NCBI GenBank assembly: GCA_947627875.1
Contig: CANQXS010000001.1
Span: 186,001 to 250,000 of the forward strand
DNA from: an uncultured Clostridia bacterium
Lineage (GTDB): Bacteria > Bacillota > Clostridia > Oscillospirales > Ruminococcaceae
DNA length: 64,000 nucleotides
Reading direction: 5' to 3'
A program made the position numbers and the translations under genes. Positions within the stretch are counted from its first letter, which is position 1. The number at the start of each line of letters is the position of its first letter. Under the pieces are notes generated by a model. It saw nothing but the letters and a program-made list of their open reading frames with translations, did not search any database and was not told the origin of the DNA. Below, piece by piece: positions 20,156 to 28,632 of the stretch.

Positions 20156-21124
20156 ATGTCGGAAAAATCTATAGCCGTTACGAATATGGACTTGCTGCTG
20201 AACCTTTTCGGCAGCTACGACGGCAACATCAAAATAATACAGTCCGAGCTCGGGGTCGATATTCTCAGCCGCGGCGGAGACATAAGGATAACCGGTCCAG
20301 ACAGAGATGTTGATAAGGCATATACCTGCATTAACGGTCTGCTCAAGGTCGCTGAGCGCGGCGAGAGCATCACCGAGCAGCAGGTCAGATATTTTATCTC
20401 GATGGCAGACGAGAGCGATGCCGACGAGATTGCAGGTCTCTCCGACGGCGGAATTTGCGTAACCGTAAGCGGAAAAATCATCAAGCCCAAGACCTTGGGT
20501 CAGAAGAAATACATCGACTCGATAAACGCCAACACCATTTCCTTCGGGGTAGGACCTGCGGGAACCGGAAAGACCTTTTTGGCGGTTTCGATGGCTGTCC
20601 GCGCTTTCAAGGCGCATACCGTAAACAGAATAATCTTAACGCGCCCTGCCGTTGAAGCCGGGGAAAAGTTAGGATTCCTGCCCGGCGATCTTCAGAATAA
20701 GGTCGACCCTTATCTCAGACCGCTCTATGACGCCCTTTACGAGATGCTCGGCGCCGAGACCTTTGCGCGGCTCCAGGAGCGCGGGTCGATAGAGGTAGCG
20801 CCGCTTGCCTATATGCGCGGACGCACCCTCGACGATTCCTTCATAATCCTCGACGAGGCTCAGAACACTTCGCCCGAGCAGATGAAGATGTTCCTCACCC
20901 GCCTCGGCTTCAACTCTAAAATGGTGATAACCGGCGACGTGACCCAGATCGACCTTCCGAATCCTCGGAATTCCGGACTTGTTGAGGCGGTAAAGGTCCT
21001 TAAAAACGTCAAGGATATAGGCATCAACAATTTCACCGAAAAGGACGTTGTAAGGCATAAGCTCGTTCAGGACATCGTAAAGGCATATGAGCAGTATAAC
21101 AGCGAAAGGGCGAAGAGAAGATGA
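20156..21124 (+). CDS. phoH: PhoH-family ATPase
   Basis: A 322-residue PhoH-like P-loop NTPase. The N-terminal 70 residues form a KH-like fold (IIQSELGVDILSRGGDIRITG), and the ATPase domain has Walker A GPAGTGKTF and Walker B SFIILDEAQN. Family members act as RNA-associated helicases or in ribosome and RNA maintenance with YbeY. GAAAGGA precedes the ATG. The stop overlaps the ybeY start (ATGA). The HD-domain gene yqfF/pgpH, which lies between phoH and ybeY in B. subtilis, is absent. Confidence 0.94.
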   Translation: MSEKSIAVTNMDLLLNLFGSYDGNIKIIQSELGVDILSRGGDIRITGPDRDVDKAYTCINGLLKVAERGESITEQQVRYFISMADESDADEIAGLSDGGICVTVSGKIIKPKTLGQKKYIDSINANTISFGVGPAGTGKTFLAVSMAVRAFKAHTVNRIILTRPAVEAGEKLGFLPGDLQNKVDPYLRPLYDALYEMLGAETFARLQERGSIEVAPLAYMRGRTLDDSFIILDEAQNTSPEQMKMFLTRLGFNSKMVITGDVTQIDLPNPRNSGLVEAVKVLKNVKDIGINNFTEKDVVRHKLVQDIVKAYEQYNSERAKRR

Positions 21125-21591
21125 TTTCCGTAAGCATTTACAACCGCCAGCGCAAATACAGCGTCACCGAACCTTTAAAGAAGCTTATCCGCGATTGCTG
21201 CGAAGCCGCGCTCGAATGTGAAAGCTTTTCCGACGATGCATCTGTAGATGTTTCGCTCGTCGGAAAGGCGAAGATACGCGAATACAACCGCGATTTCCGC
21301 GGGGTAGACCGCGTTACCGACGTGCTCTCTTTCCCGCTCGGACAGAACGGCGTTTATGAAACCGATTACGACAGCGGCTGCCGTCTTTTGGGCGACATAG
21401 TCATCTGCCTCGAAAGGGCGGAGGAGCAGTCTAAAGAATACGGACACAGCTTTGAGCGCGAGGTAGGTTTTCTTACCGTACACTCAATGCTCCACCTTTT
21501 GGGCTACGACCATATCGACGAATCGGAGGGCGACGTTATGCGCGCCCACGAGAAGATCATACTTCAAAAAATCGGACTGACAAGGGAATGA
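21121..21591 (+). CDS. ybeY: rRNA maturation endoribonuclease YbeY
   Basis: YbeY is a zinc-dependent endonuclease for 16S rRNA 3' end maturation and ribosome quality control. The 156-residue protein has the metal motif HSMLHLLGYDH, with its three histidines intact, and the upstream NRDFRGVDRVTDVLSFP segment. Coupled to phoH by an ATGA overlap and followed 4 bases later by era. The genes dgkA and cdd that usually intervene are missing. Confidence 0.96.
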   Translation: MISVSIYNRQRKYSVTEPLKKLIRDCCEAALECESFSDDASVDVSLVGKAKIREYNRDFRGVDRVTDVLSFPLGQNGVYETDYDSGCRLLGDIVICLERAEEQSKEYGHSFEREVGFLTVHSMLHLLGYDHIDESEGDVMRAHEKIILQKIGLTRE

Positions 21592-21595
21592 TAAT

Positions 21596-22495
21596 ATGAC
21601 AAAAAGCGCGTTTATAACCATTTTAGGGCGCCCGAACGCGGGGAAATCCTCGCTATTAAACGCCCTCATCGGCGAGAAGATAGCCGCCGTAAGCTCTAAG
21701 CCCCAGACCACGAGGACGAAGATAACCGGCGTTCTGACCGAGGGCGACACTCAGCTCGTTTTTATCGACACTCCGGGGATCCTCCGCGAAAAGGACAGGC
21801 TCGCATCGCATATGATAAAGGCTATCGACAGCTCGGTGAGTTCTATCGACGCCGTGCTTTTAGTCGTCGACGCCGAAAAAAGGGCAGGGGAGCAGGAAAA
21901 AGCCCTGCTCCGCAAGATATCGAAAAACACGCCTAAAGTGCTTATAGTCAACAAGGTCGACCTCTTTGAAAACAAGGAGGACCTTATTCCGATAATCGCG
22001 GAATATGCTTCTCTCGGCGATTTCGACGCAGTTATACCGATATCCGCGCTTGAAAAAGACGGGCTGGATATAATTTTGGAGCAGCTCAAAAAATACGCCG
22101 TCGAAGGACCCCACTACTTCCCCGACGGAAAGTTCACCGACCAGCCCGAGAGGGTGATCGCCTCCGAGATAATCCGCGAAAAGCTCCTTGAGCTTCTGAC
22201 CGACGAGGTCCCTCATGGAATAGCAGTCGGAGTGGATTCTATGAGCGAGCACGACACCAAGGAAGGCGAAGCAGTTTTGGATATTTCCGCGACGGTCTAC
22301 TGCGAAAAGGAATCCCACAAGGGAATAATCATCGGCAAGAAGGGCGCGATGCTCAAGCAGGCGGGGACTCTTGCGCGAAAAGACCTCGAAAAGTTCTTTA
22401 TGATAAAGACAAATTTGCAGCTTTGGGTAAAGGTAAAAGAGGACTGGCGCAACCGCGAGGCGCTTATCAAAAACTTCGGACTTTCGAGCGACTGA
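21596..22495 (+). CDS. era: GTPase Era
   Basis: Essential GTPase that binds the 3' end of 16S rRNA during 30S assembly. The 299-residue protein shows G1 GRPNAGKSS, G3 DTPG, G4 NKVD, and the C-terminal KH domain with IIIGKKGAMLKQAG. The neighbours ybeY (upstream) and recO (downstream) are its usual partners. Full length with no irregularity. Confidence 0.98.
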   Translation: MTKSAFITILGRPNAGKSSLLNALIGEKIAAVSSKPQTTRTKITGVLTEGDTQLVFIDTPGILREKDRLASHMIKAIDSSVSSIDAVLLVVDAEKRAGEQEKALLRKISKNTPKVLIVNKVDLFENKEDLIPIIAEYASLGDFDAVIPISALEKDGLDIILEQLKKYAVEGPHYFPDGKFTDQPERVIASEIIREKLLELLTDEVPHGIAVGVDSMSEHDTKEGEAVLDISATVYCEKESHKGIIIGKKGAMLKQAGTLARKDLEKFFMIKTNLQLWVKVKEDWRNREALIKNFGLSSD

Positions 22496-22570
22496 TTTTA
22501 CCATTCATATTCCGCCCGTTAATGCTCACCATATTTTTGTGACAAATTTTCATAAAGGTACGGTGTCAAA

Positions 22571-22705
22571 ATGGACGAGCTCTGGAATAAATTTGAAGAA
22601 ACCGGAAAGATTTCGGATTATATAGCATATATCAGATACAAACAGAACGGTGAGAAAAATGCTGACAACAAAAGGTCTGGTTCTGAGGGAGCGAAGCCTC
22701 GGTGA
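22571..22705 (+). CDS. yqzL: Small protein YqzL
   Basis: A 44-residue open frame between era and recO that encodes MDELWNKFEETGKISDYIAY and continues with a short basic tail. The W-x-x-F-x-x-TG-x-x-x-x-Y pattern is that of YqzL, which sits at exactly this place in B. subtilis. AAAGGTACGG lies upstream of the ATG. Its last part overlaps recO by 47 bases in another frame. Function unknown. It is short enough to be missed by automatic annotation. Confidence 0.75.
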   Translation: MDELWNKFEETGKISDYIAYIRYKQNGEKNADNKRSGSEGAKPR

Positions 22706-23408
22706 AAACGACAAGTTTCTGGATATTCTGACCGACGGCGCGGGGCTTTTGGAGGTCTTGGCGAGGGGAGTAAAGAAGCAGAACGCCAAAAACGCCTCGG
22801 TTTCGCACAGCTTTTGCTACGCCGAATACTGCCTTTCGGAGAGCGGCGGAAGATATATCCTAAACAGCGCCGAGCCGATAAGGACCTTTTACGGTGTCAG
22901 CTCCGACATAGAGAAATTTGCGCTTGCGAATTACTTTGCCGAAATGACGCTTTATGTCGCAACTCAGGAGCGCTCCAACTCCGAAGTCCTGCGCCTTATC
23001 CTCAATTCTCTTCACTTTCTCACCCAAAACAACAGGGAAGACCTTCTTTTAAAGTCGATTTTCGAGCTTCGGCTCCTTTCGGAAATAGGACTCATTCCCA
23101 ACCTTATCGGCTGCTGCGAGTGTCTTAAATATACTGCGCCGTATATGCAGTTCGACCTTAAGGGCGGGCGGCTCTACTGTGAAAACTGCTTCGGCTCGCG
23201 CGACCTTCACGACGTCGAGATCTTAGATGAAAAGCTTCTTCACTACGTCCGCTTCATAGCCCTGACCGATATGCAGAAGCTCTTTAACCTGAACGTCCCG
23301 AAGGAATATCTTCCTTTGATATCTCAGATAACCGAGCGCTACGCCGAAATTCAGCTCGATAGGCATTTTTTAACGCTCGACTTTTACAAATCACTACAGA
23401 ATGGGTAA
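22659..23408 (+). CDS. recO: DNA repair protein RecO
   Basis: RecO loads RecA onto SSB-coated single strands with RecR. The ATG is chosen over a GTG three codons upstream, because GGTGAG then lies at a usable distance. The 249-residue protein starts with the OB-fold sequence MLTTKGLVLRERSLGENDK and contains four zinc-binding cysteines (CCEC ... CENC) in its central helical part. It overlaps yqzL and its stop overlaps the mutS2 start. Confidence 0.93.
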   Translation: MLTTKGLVLRERSLGENDKFLDILTDGAGLLEVLARGVKKQNAKNASVSHSFCYAEYCLSESGGRYILNSAEPIRTFYGVSSDIEKFALANYFAEMTLYVATQERSNSEVLRLILNSLHFLTQNNREDLLLKSIFELRLLSEIGLIPNLIGCCECLKYTAPYMQFDLKGGRLYCENCFGSRDLHDVEILDEKLLHYVRFIALTDMQKLFNLNVPKEYLPLISQITERYAEIQLDRHFLTLDFYKSLQNG

Positions 23409-25795
23409 TGCAGATGAACGAACATTATTTAACTCTTGAATTACATAAAATCCTTGAAATGCTTGTTGCGGAGTGCTCTAACGACGCTTCAAGGCGGATG
23501 GCCTCGGAAATCGAGCCGAGCACCGATACCGATACAGTGCGCCGAGAGGTAGAAAAAACCTTCGACGCTTACAGCGCCTGCACTAAAATCGGAAGCCCGA
23601 GCTTCTTCGGTTTCGCCGACGTCGCAAGCATTGCCAACCACGCAAAGAGCGGCTCCCAGCTCAGCCTTAAAGAGCTTCTTGACGTTGCAAAGGTCCTCAC
23701 TCAGACCGAAGCGCTGCTGTCCTGGAGGCGGCAGCTTGAGGGCGATTTAAAGCTCGATTACCTCTTTGAATGTCTCTTCGACAACAAGCATCTTCTCGAA
23801 AAAATCACCAACGCAGTGGTGAGCGAGACCGAAATAAGCGACAACGCAAGCCCCGAGCTCGCGTCTATCCGCCGAAAGATAGTCAACGCGGGCGCGAAGA
23901 TACGCGACAGCCTCGACAGAATAATAAAATCCGCCGACGCGAAGGACTTTTTGCAGGAGAGCCTCGTCACCATAAGGGACGGTCGCTATGTCCTGCCTGT
24001 AAAGTCAGACAGAAGGAGCGCAGTCGCAGGGCTTGTCCACGACACCTCAGCCAGCGGTCAGACCTACTTTATCGAGCCGCTCGCCGTCGTTGAAGCCAAC
24101 AACGAGATCACCATTTTAAAGGGCAAGGAGCAGGACGAGATCGAGCGCATTTTAAACGAGCTTTCAGCCGACTGCGCTTCGTTTGCCGAGCAGCTCAGCT
24201 CCGATTTTTCCGCCTGCGCACAGCTCAATGTCTATTTTGCAAAGGCAAACCTCGGTGCGAAGATGGCGGCGACTATTCCGACAATATCTGACGACGGCGA
24301 GATAGTCCTCAAAAAAGCGCGCCACCCGCTAATCGACAAAAATAAGGTCGTGCCGGTCGATTTCGAACTCGGCGGGGATTTCGACAGCTTAATCATCACC
24401 GGACCGAACACCGGCGGCAAGACCGTCATACTCAAAACCGTCGGGCTCCTCACTCTGATGACGATGTGCGGGCTTATGATACCGGTTTCAGACGGCAGCA
24501 AAATCACTGTTTTCGAGAAGATACTCGTCGATATCGGCGACCAGCAATCGATAGAGCAGAGCCTTTCGACCTTCTCGTCGCATATGAACAAAGTCGTCGA
24601 AATCCTCGGCACCGTTGACTACCGCTCGCTCGTTCTTATCGACGAGCTCGGCTCGGGCACAGACCCGGTTGAAGGCGCGGCGCTCGCAGTTGCGATAATC
24701 GAGCGAATAAAGTCGCTCGGCGCGAAGCTCGTCACGACGACCCACTATCAGGAGCTAAAGATGTATGCCCTCGAGACCGACGGCGTAGAAAACGCCTCCT
24801 GCGAGTTCGACGTTAAAACACTGCAACCGACTTATCGGCTTATAATCGGCTCGCCCGGAAAATCCAACGCCTTTGCGATATCCGCACGCCTCGGGCTCGA
24901 TAAAGACATAATCGCTTCTGCGGAGGATATGCTGACAGGGGAGTCGCGGAGATTTGAAAAGATACTCGATAACCTCGAAGCGACGCGCCAACAGCTCGAA
25001 AAGAACGAAAAGCTCGCGGAGCAGTACCGTACCGAGACCGAGCGCCTGAGAAATGAGATCGCAGAGGAGCGCCGAAAACTCACCGAGACCAAGGACAAAG
25101 AAGTTGAGCTTGCGAAGCGCGAGGCTCGCTCGATAATAGAGCGCGTGAGCAGGCAGTCGGCGCAGCTTATGGACGAGTTAGAAGACCTCAGAAAAGCCAA
25201 GGATAAAGAGGAATTCTCGAAGCACGTTTCCGACGAAAAAATGCAGTATAAGCGCCGAATAAACGAGCTCTACGACGAAGCCGCCAAGCTTTCGGAGCAG
25301 GGTGAAACGTATGTTCTGCCGCGACCGCTGAAAAAAGGGGATGACGTTGTAATAGTCGACGGAAACAAAACGGGGATAGTTATATCTCCGCCGGACCAGA
25401 GCGGCTTCGTTATGGTCCAGGTCGGAATTATGAAGACCAAGGTCCAGGTCTCAAAGCTGCGGCTTGTCGAAAAAGAGGTAACATTTAACAACAAGAAAAT
25501 CCAGCCGAAGAGCGGCGTCGGAAAAACCGTTGAGAGCCGTGCGACACGCAAAGCAGAGCTCGAGCTTGATATCAGAGGGTACACCGTCGACGAAGGTCTC
25601 TACGAGCTCGACGCGTTCATCGACCGAGCGCTGATGAGCGGGAACAAGGTAGTAACCGTGATACACGGCAAAGGGACCGGCGCGCTCAAGACAGCGGTCA
25701 GAAATCATCTCAGAATGCATCCTTCGGTTCAGTCGTCGCGCAAAGGCGTTTACGGCGAAGGCGAAGACGGTGTTACTGTAGTCGAGCTGAAATAA
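23408..25795 (+). CDS. mutS2: Endonuclease MutS2
   Basis: MutS2 is a ribosome-collision and recombination-control ATPase. The 795-residue protein has the MutS core with Walker A GPNTGGKT, Q-loop/signature QSIEQSLSTFSSH, Walker B LVLIDELGSGTDP, a long coiled coil (about 515-640), and a C-terminal Smr domain (LDIRG ... HGKGTG). An ATG two codons downstream is an alternative start. The terminator directly after it ends the long plus-strand run. Confidence 0.97.
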   Translation: MQMNEHYLTLELHKILEMLVAECSNDASRRMASEIEPSTDTDTVRREVEKTFDAYSACTKIGSPSFFGFADVASIANHAKSGSQLSLKELLDVAKVLTQTEALLSWRRQLEGDLKLDYLFECLFDNKHLLEKITNAVVSETEISDNASPELASIRRKIVNAGAKIRDSLDRIIKSADAKDFLQESLVTIRDGRYVLPVKSDRRSAVAGLVHDTSASGQTYFIEPLAVVEANNEITILKGKEQDEIERILNELSADCASFAEQLSSDFSACAQLNVYFAKANLGAKMAATIPTISDDGEIVLKKARHPLIDKNKVVPVDFELGGDFDSLIITGPNTGGKTVILKTVGLLTLMTMCGLMIPVSDGSKITVFEKILVDIGDQQSIEQSLSTFSSHMNKVVEILGTVDYRSLVLIDELGSGTDPVEGAALAVAIIERIKSLGAKLVTTTHYQELKMYALETDGVENASCEFDVKTLQPTYRLIIGSPGKSNAFAISARLGLDKDIIASAEDMLTGESRRFEKILDNLEATRQQLEKNEKLAEQYRTETERLRNEIAEERRKLTETKDKEVELAKREARSIIERVSRQSAQLMDELEDLRKAKDKEEFSKHVSDEKMQYKRRINELYDEAAKLSEQGETYVLPRPLKKGDDVVIVDGNKTGIVISPPDQSGFVMVQVGIMKTKVQVSKLRLVEKEVTFNNKKIQPKSGVGKTVESRATRKAELELDIRGYTVDEGLYELDAFIDRALMSGNKVVTVIHGKGTGALKTAVRNHLRMHPSVQSSRKGVYGEGEDGVTVVELK

Positions 25796-25804
25796 AAATA
25801 CATT

Positions 25805-25835
25805 AAAAACGACCTGCTTTTGCGGGTCGTTTTTT
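25805..25835 (+). terminator. Intrinsic terminator of mutS2
   Basis: A 12-base-pair stem with AAAACGACCTGC and GCGGGTCGTTTT arms and a TTTT loop is followed by a run of T. It closes the yqfC-mutS2 transcription unit. Confidence 0.9.
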
Positions 25836-25898
25836 GTTTGGATAGGGTTCGGGGGAGGGCGTTTTGTTGAGTTGTTGAAAACTGTTGAAAGACATACG

Positions 25899-25930
25899 GA
25901 TGTGCGCAAAATAAAAATTTTGCGCACATC
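25899..25930. repeat. Perfect 32-base palindrome before the recombinase gene
   Basis: GATGTGCGCAAAAT (25899-25912) and ATTTTGCGCACATC (25917-25930) pair perfectly around AAAA. No T run follows on either strand. Three TGTTGA copies (25865, 25873 and 25883) lie just upstream. The palindrome is in a 288-base intergenic stretch between the mutS2 terminator and the recombinase promoter. It could be a protein-binding site; it does not match the consensus dif site. Confidence 0.7.
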
Positions 25931-26023
25931 AGGGGAGTGAAAACCGCAAAAATCGAATACAGTGCGTAATATTTACCGCTTTCGACAGTCCCTTCGCCGT
26001 ATGTCACCCTTCCGTTGTGCAGC

Positions 26024-26052
26024 TTGATTTTTTCCCGCTGCTGTGGTATACT
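26024..26052 (+). promoter_or_regulatory. Sigma-A promoter of the Xer-type recombinase
   Basis: TTGATT (26024-26029) and TATACT (26047-26052) are 17 bases apart, with an extended -10 TGG. AAAGGA and the TTG start of the gene follow 30 bases later. Confidence 0.75.
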
Positions 26053-26083
26053 TTAATCAGAAATTCCGAAAGGACCGATAACC

Positions 26084-27091
26084 TTGAAGGCTGAATATAA
26101 AAATGACTGCCCCCAGTATCTCCGCGACTATCTGACTTACGTCCGCGTTATCAGAAACCACACCGAGCTCACCGAGGAACAGTATTACATCGACCTGCGC
26201 ACCTTTTTGCGCTATCTGAAGCTTTCCCACGGCGACGTTCCCGAAGGTACTCCTTTTGACGAGATCAAGATTGCCGACGTTCCGCTGTCTTATCTTGAGA
26301 GCTTCACGCTTATGGGCGCCTACGAATATATGAACTTCCTTATGGACGTTCGCGGAAACGACTCAGCAGCGCGCTCGCGCAAAACTTCTTCCCTGCGGCA
26401 GTTTTACGAATATCTCTGCTCGAAAGCTATGCTGATATCCCGCAATCCGGTTGAGCAGCTCGAACACCCGAAGGCTCCGCAGACGCTCCCGAAATTCCTT
26501 GAACTCGAACAGAGCGAAACTTTGCTGTCGAGTATCGAGAGCCACAACCAAAAGCGCGATTTCTGCATTATAACGCTTTTCCTCAACTGCGGAATGCGCC
26601 TGAGTGAGCTTGTCGGGCTGAATCTAAACGACTACAGCGAGTCTGCGCGGACCCTCAGAGTTTTCGGCAAGGGTCAGAAAGAGCGCATAATCTACATAAA
26701 CGACGCCTGTATCGCCGCTTTAAACGACTATATCGCCGTGAGACCGAAATCCCAGATTGAGCCAAACGCCATATTTCTTTCCGGAAAAACCAACCACCAT
26801 ACAAGACTCTCAAAGCGCCGTGTTCAGCGCATCGTTGAGGACCAGCTCAGGCGCGCCGGTCTCGGAAACCTCGGCTTATCGACCCATAAGCTCCGCCATA
26901 CCGCCGCAACGCTGATGTATGAATACGGCGGTGCCGACCCGATGGTCTTAAAGGATATTTTGGGGCATAAGAGCGTCGCGACGACGCAAATCTATACTCA
27001 CCTATCGGACAGCGACAGGCAAAAAGCGGCTGAGAACTCCCCTCTTGCTAACTTTAAAGCGCCAAAGCGCGATGACGATTCCGAAGAATAA
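26084..27091 (+). CDS. Tyrosine recombinase, XerC/XerD type
   Basis: Site-specific recombinase, probably for chromosome dimer resolution. It starts at TTG 9 bases after GAAAGGA. The 335-residue protein has the N-terminal SAM-like core-binding domain and the catalytic domain with CGMRLSEL (first Arg), HKLRH (His and second Arg), LGHKSVATTQIYTH (His), and nucleophile Tyr 304. It ends in an acidic KRDDDSEE tail. The gene stands alone with its own promoter and terminator. Being next to no mobile element, a housekeeping Xer role is more likely than phage or integron integration. Confidence 0.9.
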   Translation: MKAEYKNDCPQYLRDYLTYVRVIRNHTELTEEQYYIDLRTFLRYLKLSHGDVPEGTPFDEIKIADVPLSYLESFTLMGAYEYMNFLMDVRGNDSAARSRKTSSLRQFYEYLCSKAMLISRNPVEQLEHPKAPQTLPKFLELEQSETLLSSIESHNQKRDFCIITLFLNCGMRLSELVGLNLNDYSESARTLRVFGKGQKERIIYINDACIAALNDYIAVRPKSQIEPNAIFLSGKTNHHTRLSKRRVQRIVEDQLRRAGLGNLGLSTHKLRHTAATLMYEYGGADPMVLKDILGHKSVATTQIYTHLSDSDRQKAAENSPLANFKAPKRDDDSEE

Positions 27092-27093
27092 AC

Positions 27094-27125
27094 AAAGACC
27101 TGCACCGTTTTGATGCAGGTCTTTT
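27094..27125 (+). terminator. Intrinsic terminator of the recombinase gene
   Basis: Arms AAAGACCTGCA (27094-27104) and TGCAGGTCTTT (27114-27124) are followed by T-rich sequence. It separates the recombinase gene from the converging tRNA genes. Confidence 0.88.
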
Positions 27126-27130
27126 ATTGC

Positions 27131-27161
27131 AAAAAATCGCGGGGCAAAAATGCTCCCGCGA
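27131..27161 (-). terminator. Terminator of tRNA-Arg
   Basis: On the minus strand a TCGCGGG/CCCGCGA stem, extended by GC after one mismatch, is followed by six T. It starts one base after the CCA of tRNA-Arg. Confidence 0.8.
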
Positions 27162-27162
27162 T

Positions 27163-27239
<77 letters not shown>

Positions 27240-27240
27240 A

Positions 27241-27280
27241 GTTTATAAAAATTCGCGGCGAGCCTGAGTGGTGCGCCGCG
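27241..27280 (-). terminator. Stem-loop with T-rich tail between the tRNAs
   Basis: CGCGGCG (27254-27260) and CGCCGCG (27274-27280) form a 7-base GC stem with AATTTTT on its minus-strand 3' side. It may terminate part of the transcripts from tRNA-Gly or guide 3' processing. Confidence 0.55.
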
Positions 27281-27283
27281 ATT

Positions 27284-27357
27284 TGGAGCGGGTGATGGGA
27301 ATCGAACCCACGCGACCAGCTTGGAAGGCTGGAGTTCTACCATTGAACTACACCCGC
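27284..27357 (-). tRNA. tRNA-Gly (anticodon TCC)
   Basis: Cloverleaf on the minus strand: acceptor GCGGGTG/CACCCGC, D arm GTAGTTCAATGGTAGAAC, anticodon loop CTTCCAA with TCC, T arm GGGTTCGATTCCC, encoded CCA. It reads GGA and GGG codons. A consensus promoter lies 28 bases upstream. Confidence 0.95.
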
Positions 27358-27384
27358 GTATATGCTTTTTCAAGCGCGAGATTT

Positions 27385-27413
27385 ATTATATCATCAGAAC
27401 GCCGCGTTGTCAA
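27385..27413 (-). promoter_or_regulatory. Consensus promoter of the tRNA pair
   Basis: On the minus strand TTGACA (27408-27413) and TATAAT (27385-27390) are perfect hexamers with a 17-base spacer, as expected for a strong stable-RNA promoter. Confidence 0.92.
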
Positions 27414-27461
27414 GCTTTTTGTGTTTATTTTTACAAATTTTTTCTCGGCGACATATTTCGA

Positions 27462-27490
27462 CTGACAAGCCGCTTTTGCGGCGATATTCT
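27462..27490 (+). promoter_or_regulatory. Possible promoter of the small DUF6514-like gene
   Basis: CTGACA (27462-27467) and TATTCT (27485-27490) are 17 bases apart. The spacer holds GCCGC and GCGGC arms that could form a small hairpin. Match quality is moderate. Confidence 0.4.
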
Positions 27491-27545
27491 AAGATTATCC
27501 CACACCGGCCGTCCTGCTTTTAACTACTTGCGTCGGAGAAATAAT

Positions 27546-27776
27546 ATGACTCGCTACAGAATTTTTGAGGAGATACGAGAACCAGAAACCGGAGAATACT
27601 CAGCCTACGGCGTTGCGGCATTCAACTGCGCCGGCGAGCTAATTGCCGTCGTGCCGGATATCACAGTGTCCAAGAATAAGGCGGAGGCGTTTGCAAAGCT
27701 CTGCGAGCGCCTCGGGCTGTCGCCCTGCCATTTAAAAGACGTCGCCGAGGACTATATTATTTCCGACGGATATTGA
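27546..27776 (+). CDS. Small DUF6514-like protein
   Basis: A 76-residue protein beginning MTRYRIFEEIREPETGEYSA. The ATG follows GGAGAAATAAT; a longer upstream frame covers the tRNA-Gly gene and is not credible. The pattern of an N-terminal beta sheet (YSAYGVAAFNCAGELIAVVPDI) followed by a helix (KAEAFAKLCERLGLSPCHLKDVAEDYI) resembles the DUF6514 family of Clostridia, of unknown function. No catalytic motif is seen. The family name is from memory and should be taken as tentative. Confidence 0.7.
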   Translation: MTRYRIFEEIREPETGEYSAYGVAAFNCAGELIAVVPDITVSKNKAEAFAKLCERLGLSPCHLKDVAEDYIISDGY

Positions 27777-27801
27777 CCTTTTTGCTCAGCGGGTTTATAA
27801 T
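27773..27801 (+). promoter_or_regulatory. Promoter of the alpha/beta hydrolase gene
   Basis: TTGACC (27773-27778) and TATAAT (27796-27801) with a 17-base spacer. The -35 box overlaps the stop codon of the preceding small gene. Confidence 0.8.
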
Positions 27802-27835
27802 GATACCGAAGACTGTGAAAGGATGGTATCATTTT

Positions 27836-28594
27836 ATGAAAGCTTACGAAATCACACTCAACAGCGAAAGAAACGTTACCCTTACCGCTTATATCCAGGG
27901 CGCGGGCGGTGAATTTCAGGGAATGACAAAGCGCCCCGCGATGATAGTTATTCCGGGCGGAGGCTACGACTACTGTTCCTCAAGAGAGGCTGACCCCGTC
28001 GCTTTTGCCTACCTCAAGGCGGGATATCAGGCGTTTGTTCTTCGCTATTCCGTCAAGGAAAACAAGGTCTGGGACAATCCTCTTAAAGATTACGAAGCCG
28101 CTGTAGACCTTATAAAGGAGCGTGCCGAGGAATGGCATGTCGACACCGACAGGATCGCGATAATAGGCTTTTCAGCGGGCGGGCATCTTGCAGCCTGCGC
28201 TGCGACCGCTTCGTCGAGAAAGCCCCGCGCGGCAATTCTCGGCTATCCGGTCATCTCTACGCACAAGCGCTGGAACCCGACGTCTCCCGACCCTTGCGAC
28301 TTTGTCGATAAAACGACCTGCCCCTGCTTTGTGTTTGCCTCGCGCAACGACGACTGCGTTCCGATATCCGATTCGCTCAACTTTTTGAATGCACTCGAAA
28401 AAGCCGGCGTGCCTTTTGAGTCGCATATCTACTCCTACGCCAACCACGGCTTCTCGACCTGCGACCCACAGCTCAACAACCGCGACTGGTGCTGCAACCG
28501 CACTCCGAACTGGGTCCAAGACAGCATCGAATGGCTCCGCGAGGTCGTCGGAGACTTCACCGACGGCGTCCTCGGACCGAAAAAGCGCTGGTAA
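27836..28594 (+). CDS. Alpha/beta hydrolase, acetylesterase type
   Basis: A 252-residue cytoplasmic esterase related to acetyl-xylan and feruloyl esterase-like hydrolases (BD-FAE group). The ATG follows GAAAGGA; the longer frame would start inside the promoter. It has the oxyanion motif IPGGGYDYCSSRE, nucleophile serine in GFSAGGH, aspartate in SRNDDCVP, and histidine in YANHGFS. There is no signal peptide, so it acts on imported material. The neighbouring GH27 and GH115 genes suggest a role in removing acetyl groups from plant oligosaccharides; this is inference. Confidence 0.85.
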   Translation: MKAYEITLNSERNVTLTAYIQGAGGEFQGMTKRPAMIVIPGGGYDYCSSREADPVAFAYLKAGYQAFVLRYSVKENKVWDNPLKDYEAAVDLIKERAEEWHVDTDRIAIIGFSAGGHLAACAATASSRKPRAAILGYPVISTHKRWNPTSPDPCDFVDKTTCPCFVFASRNDDCVPISDSLNFLNALEKAGVPFESHIYSYANHGFSTCDPQLNNRDWCCNRTPNWVQDSIEWLREVVGDFTDGVLGPKKRW

Positions 28595-28600
28595 AATCAG

Positions 28601-28632
28601 AGCCGCTCTTATTTCAAGAGCGGCTGTTTTTT
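28601..28632 (+). terminator. Terminator between the hydrolase and GH27 genes
   Basis: AGCCGCTCTT and AAGAGCGGCT arms with a 5-base loop are followed by GTTTTTT on the plus strand. The stem lies beyond the end of the converging GH27 gene, whose minus-strand transcript meets a weaker T tail. Confidence 0.88.

Noticed and set aside
25750-26007. Minus-strand frame between mutS2 and the recombinase
   Set aside because: Crosses the mutS2 terminator and the palindrome; no start signal and no homology-like pattern.
26084-27091. Recombinase as a sign of an integrated element next to tRNA genes
   Set aside because: No direct repeats of the tRNA ends, no other phage or plasmid genes, and the protein looks like a housekeeping Xer.
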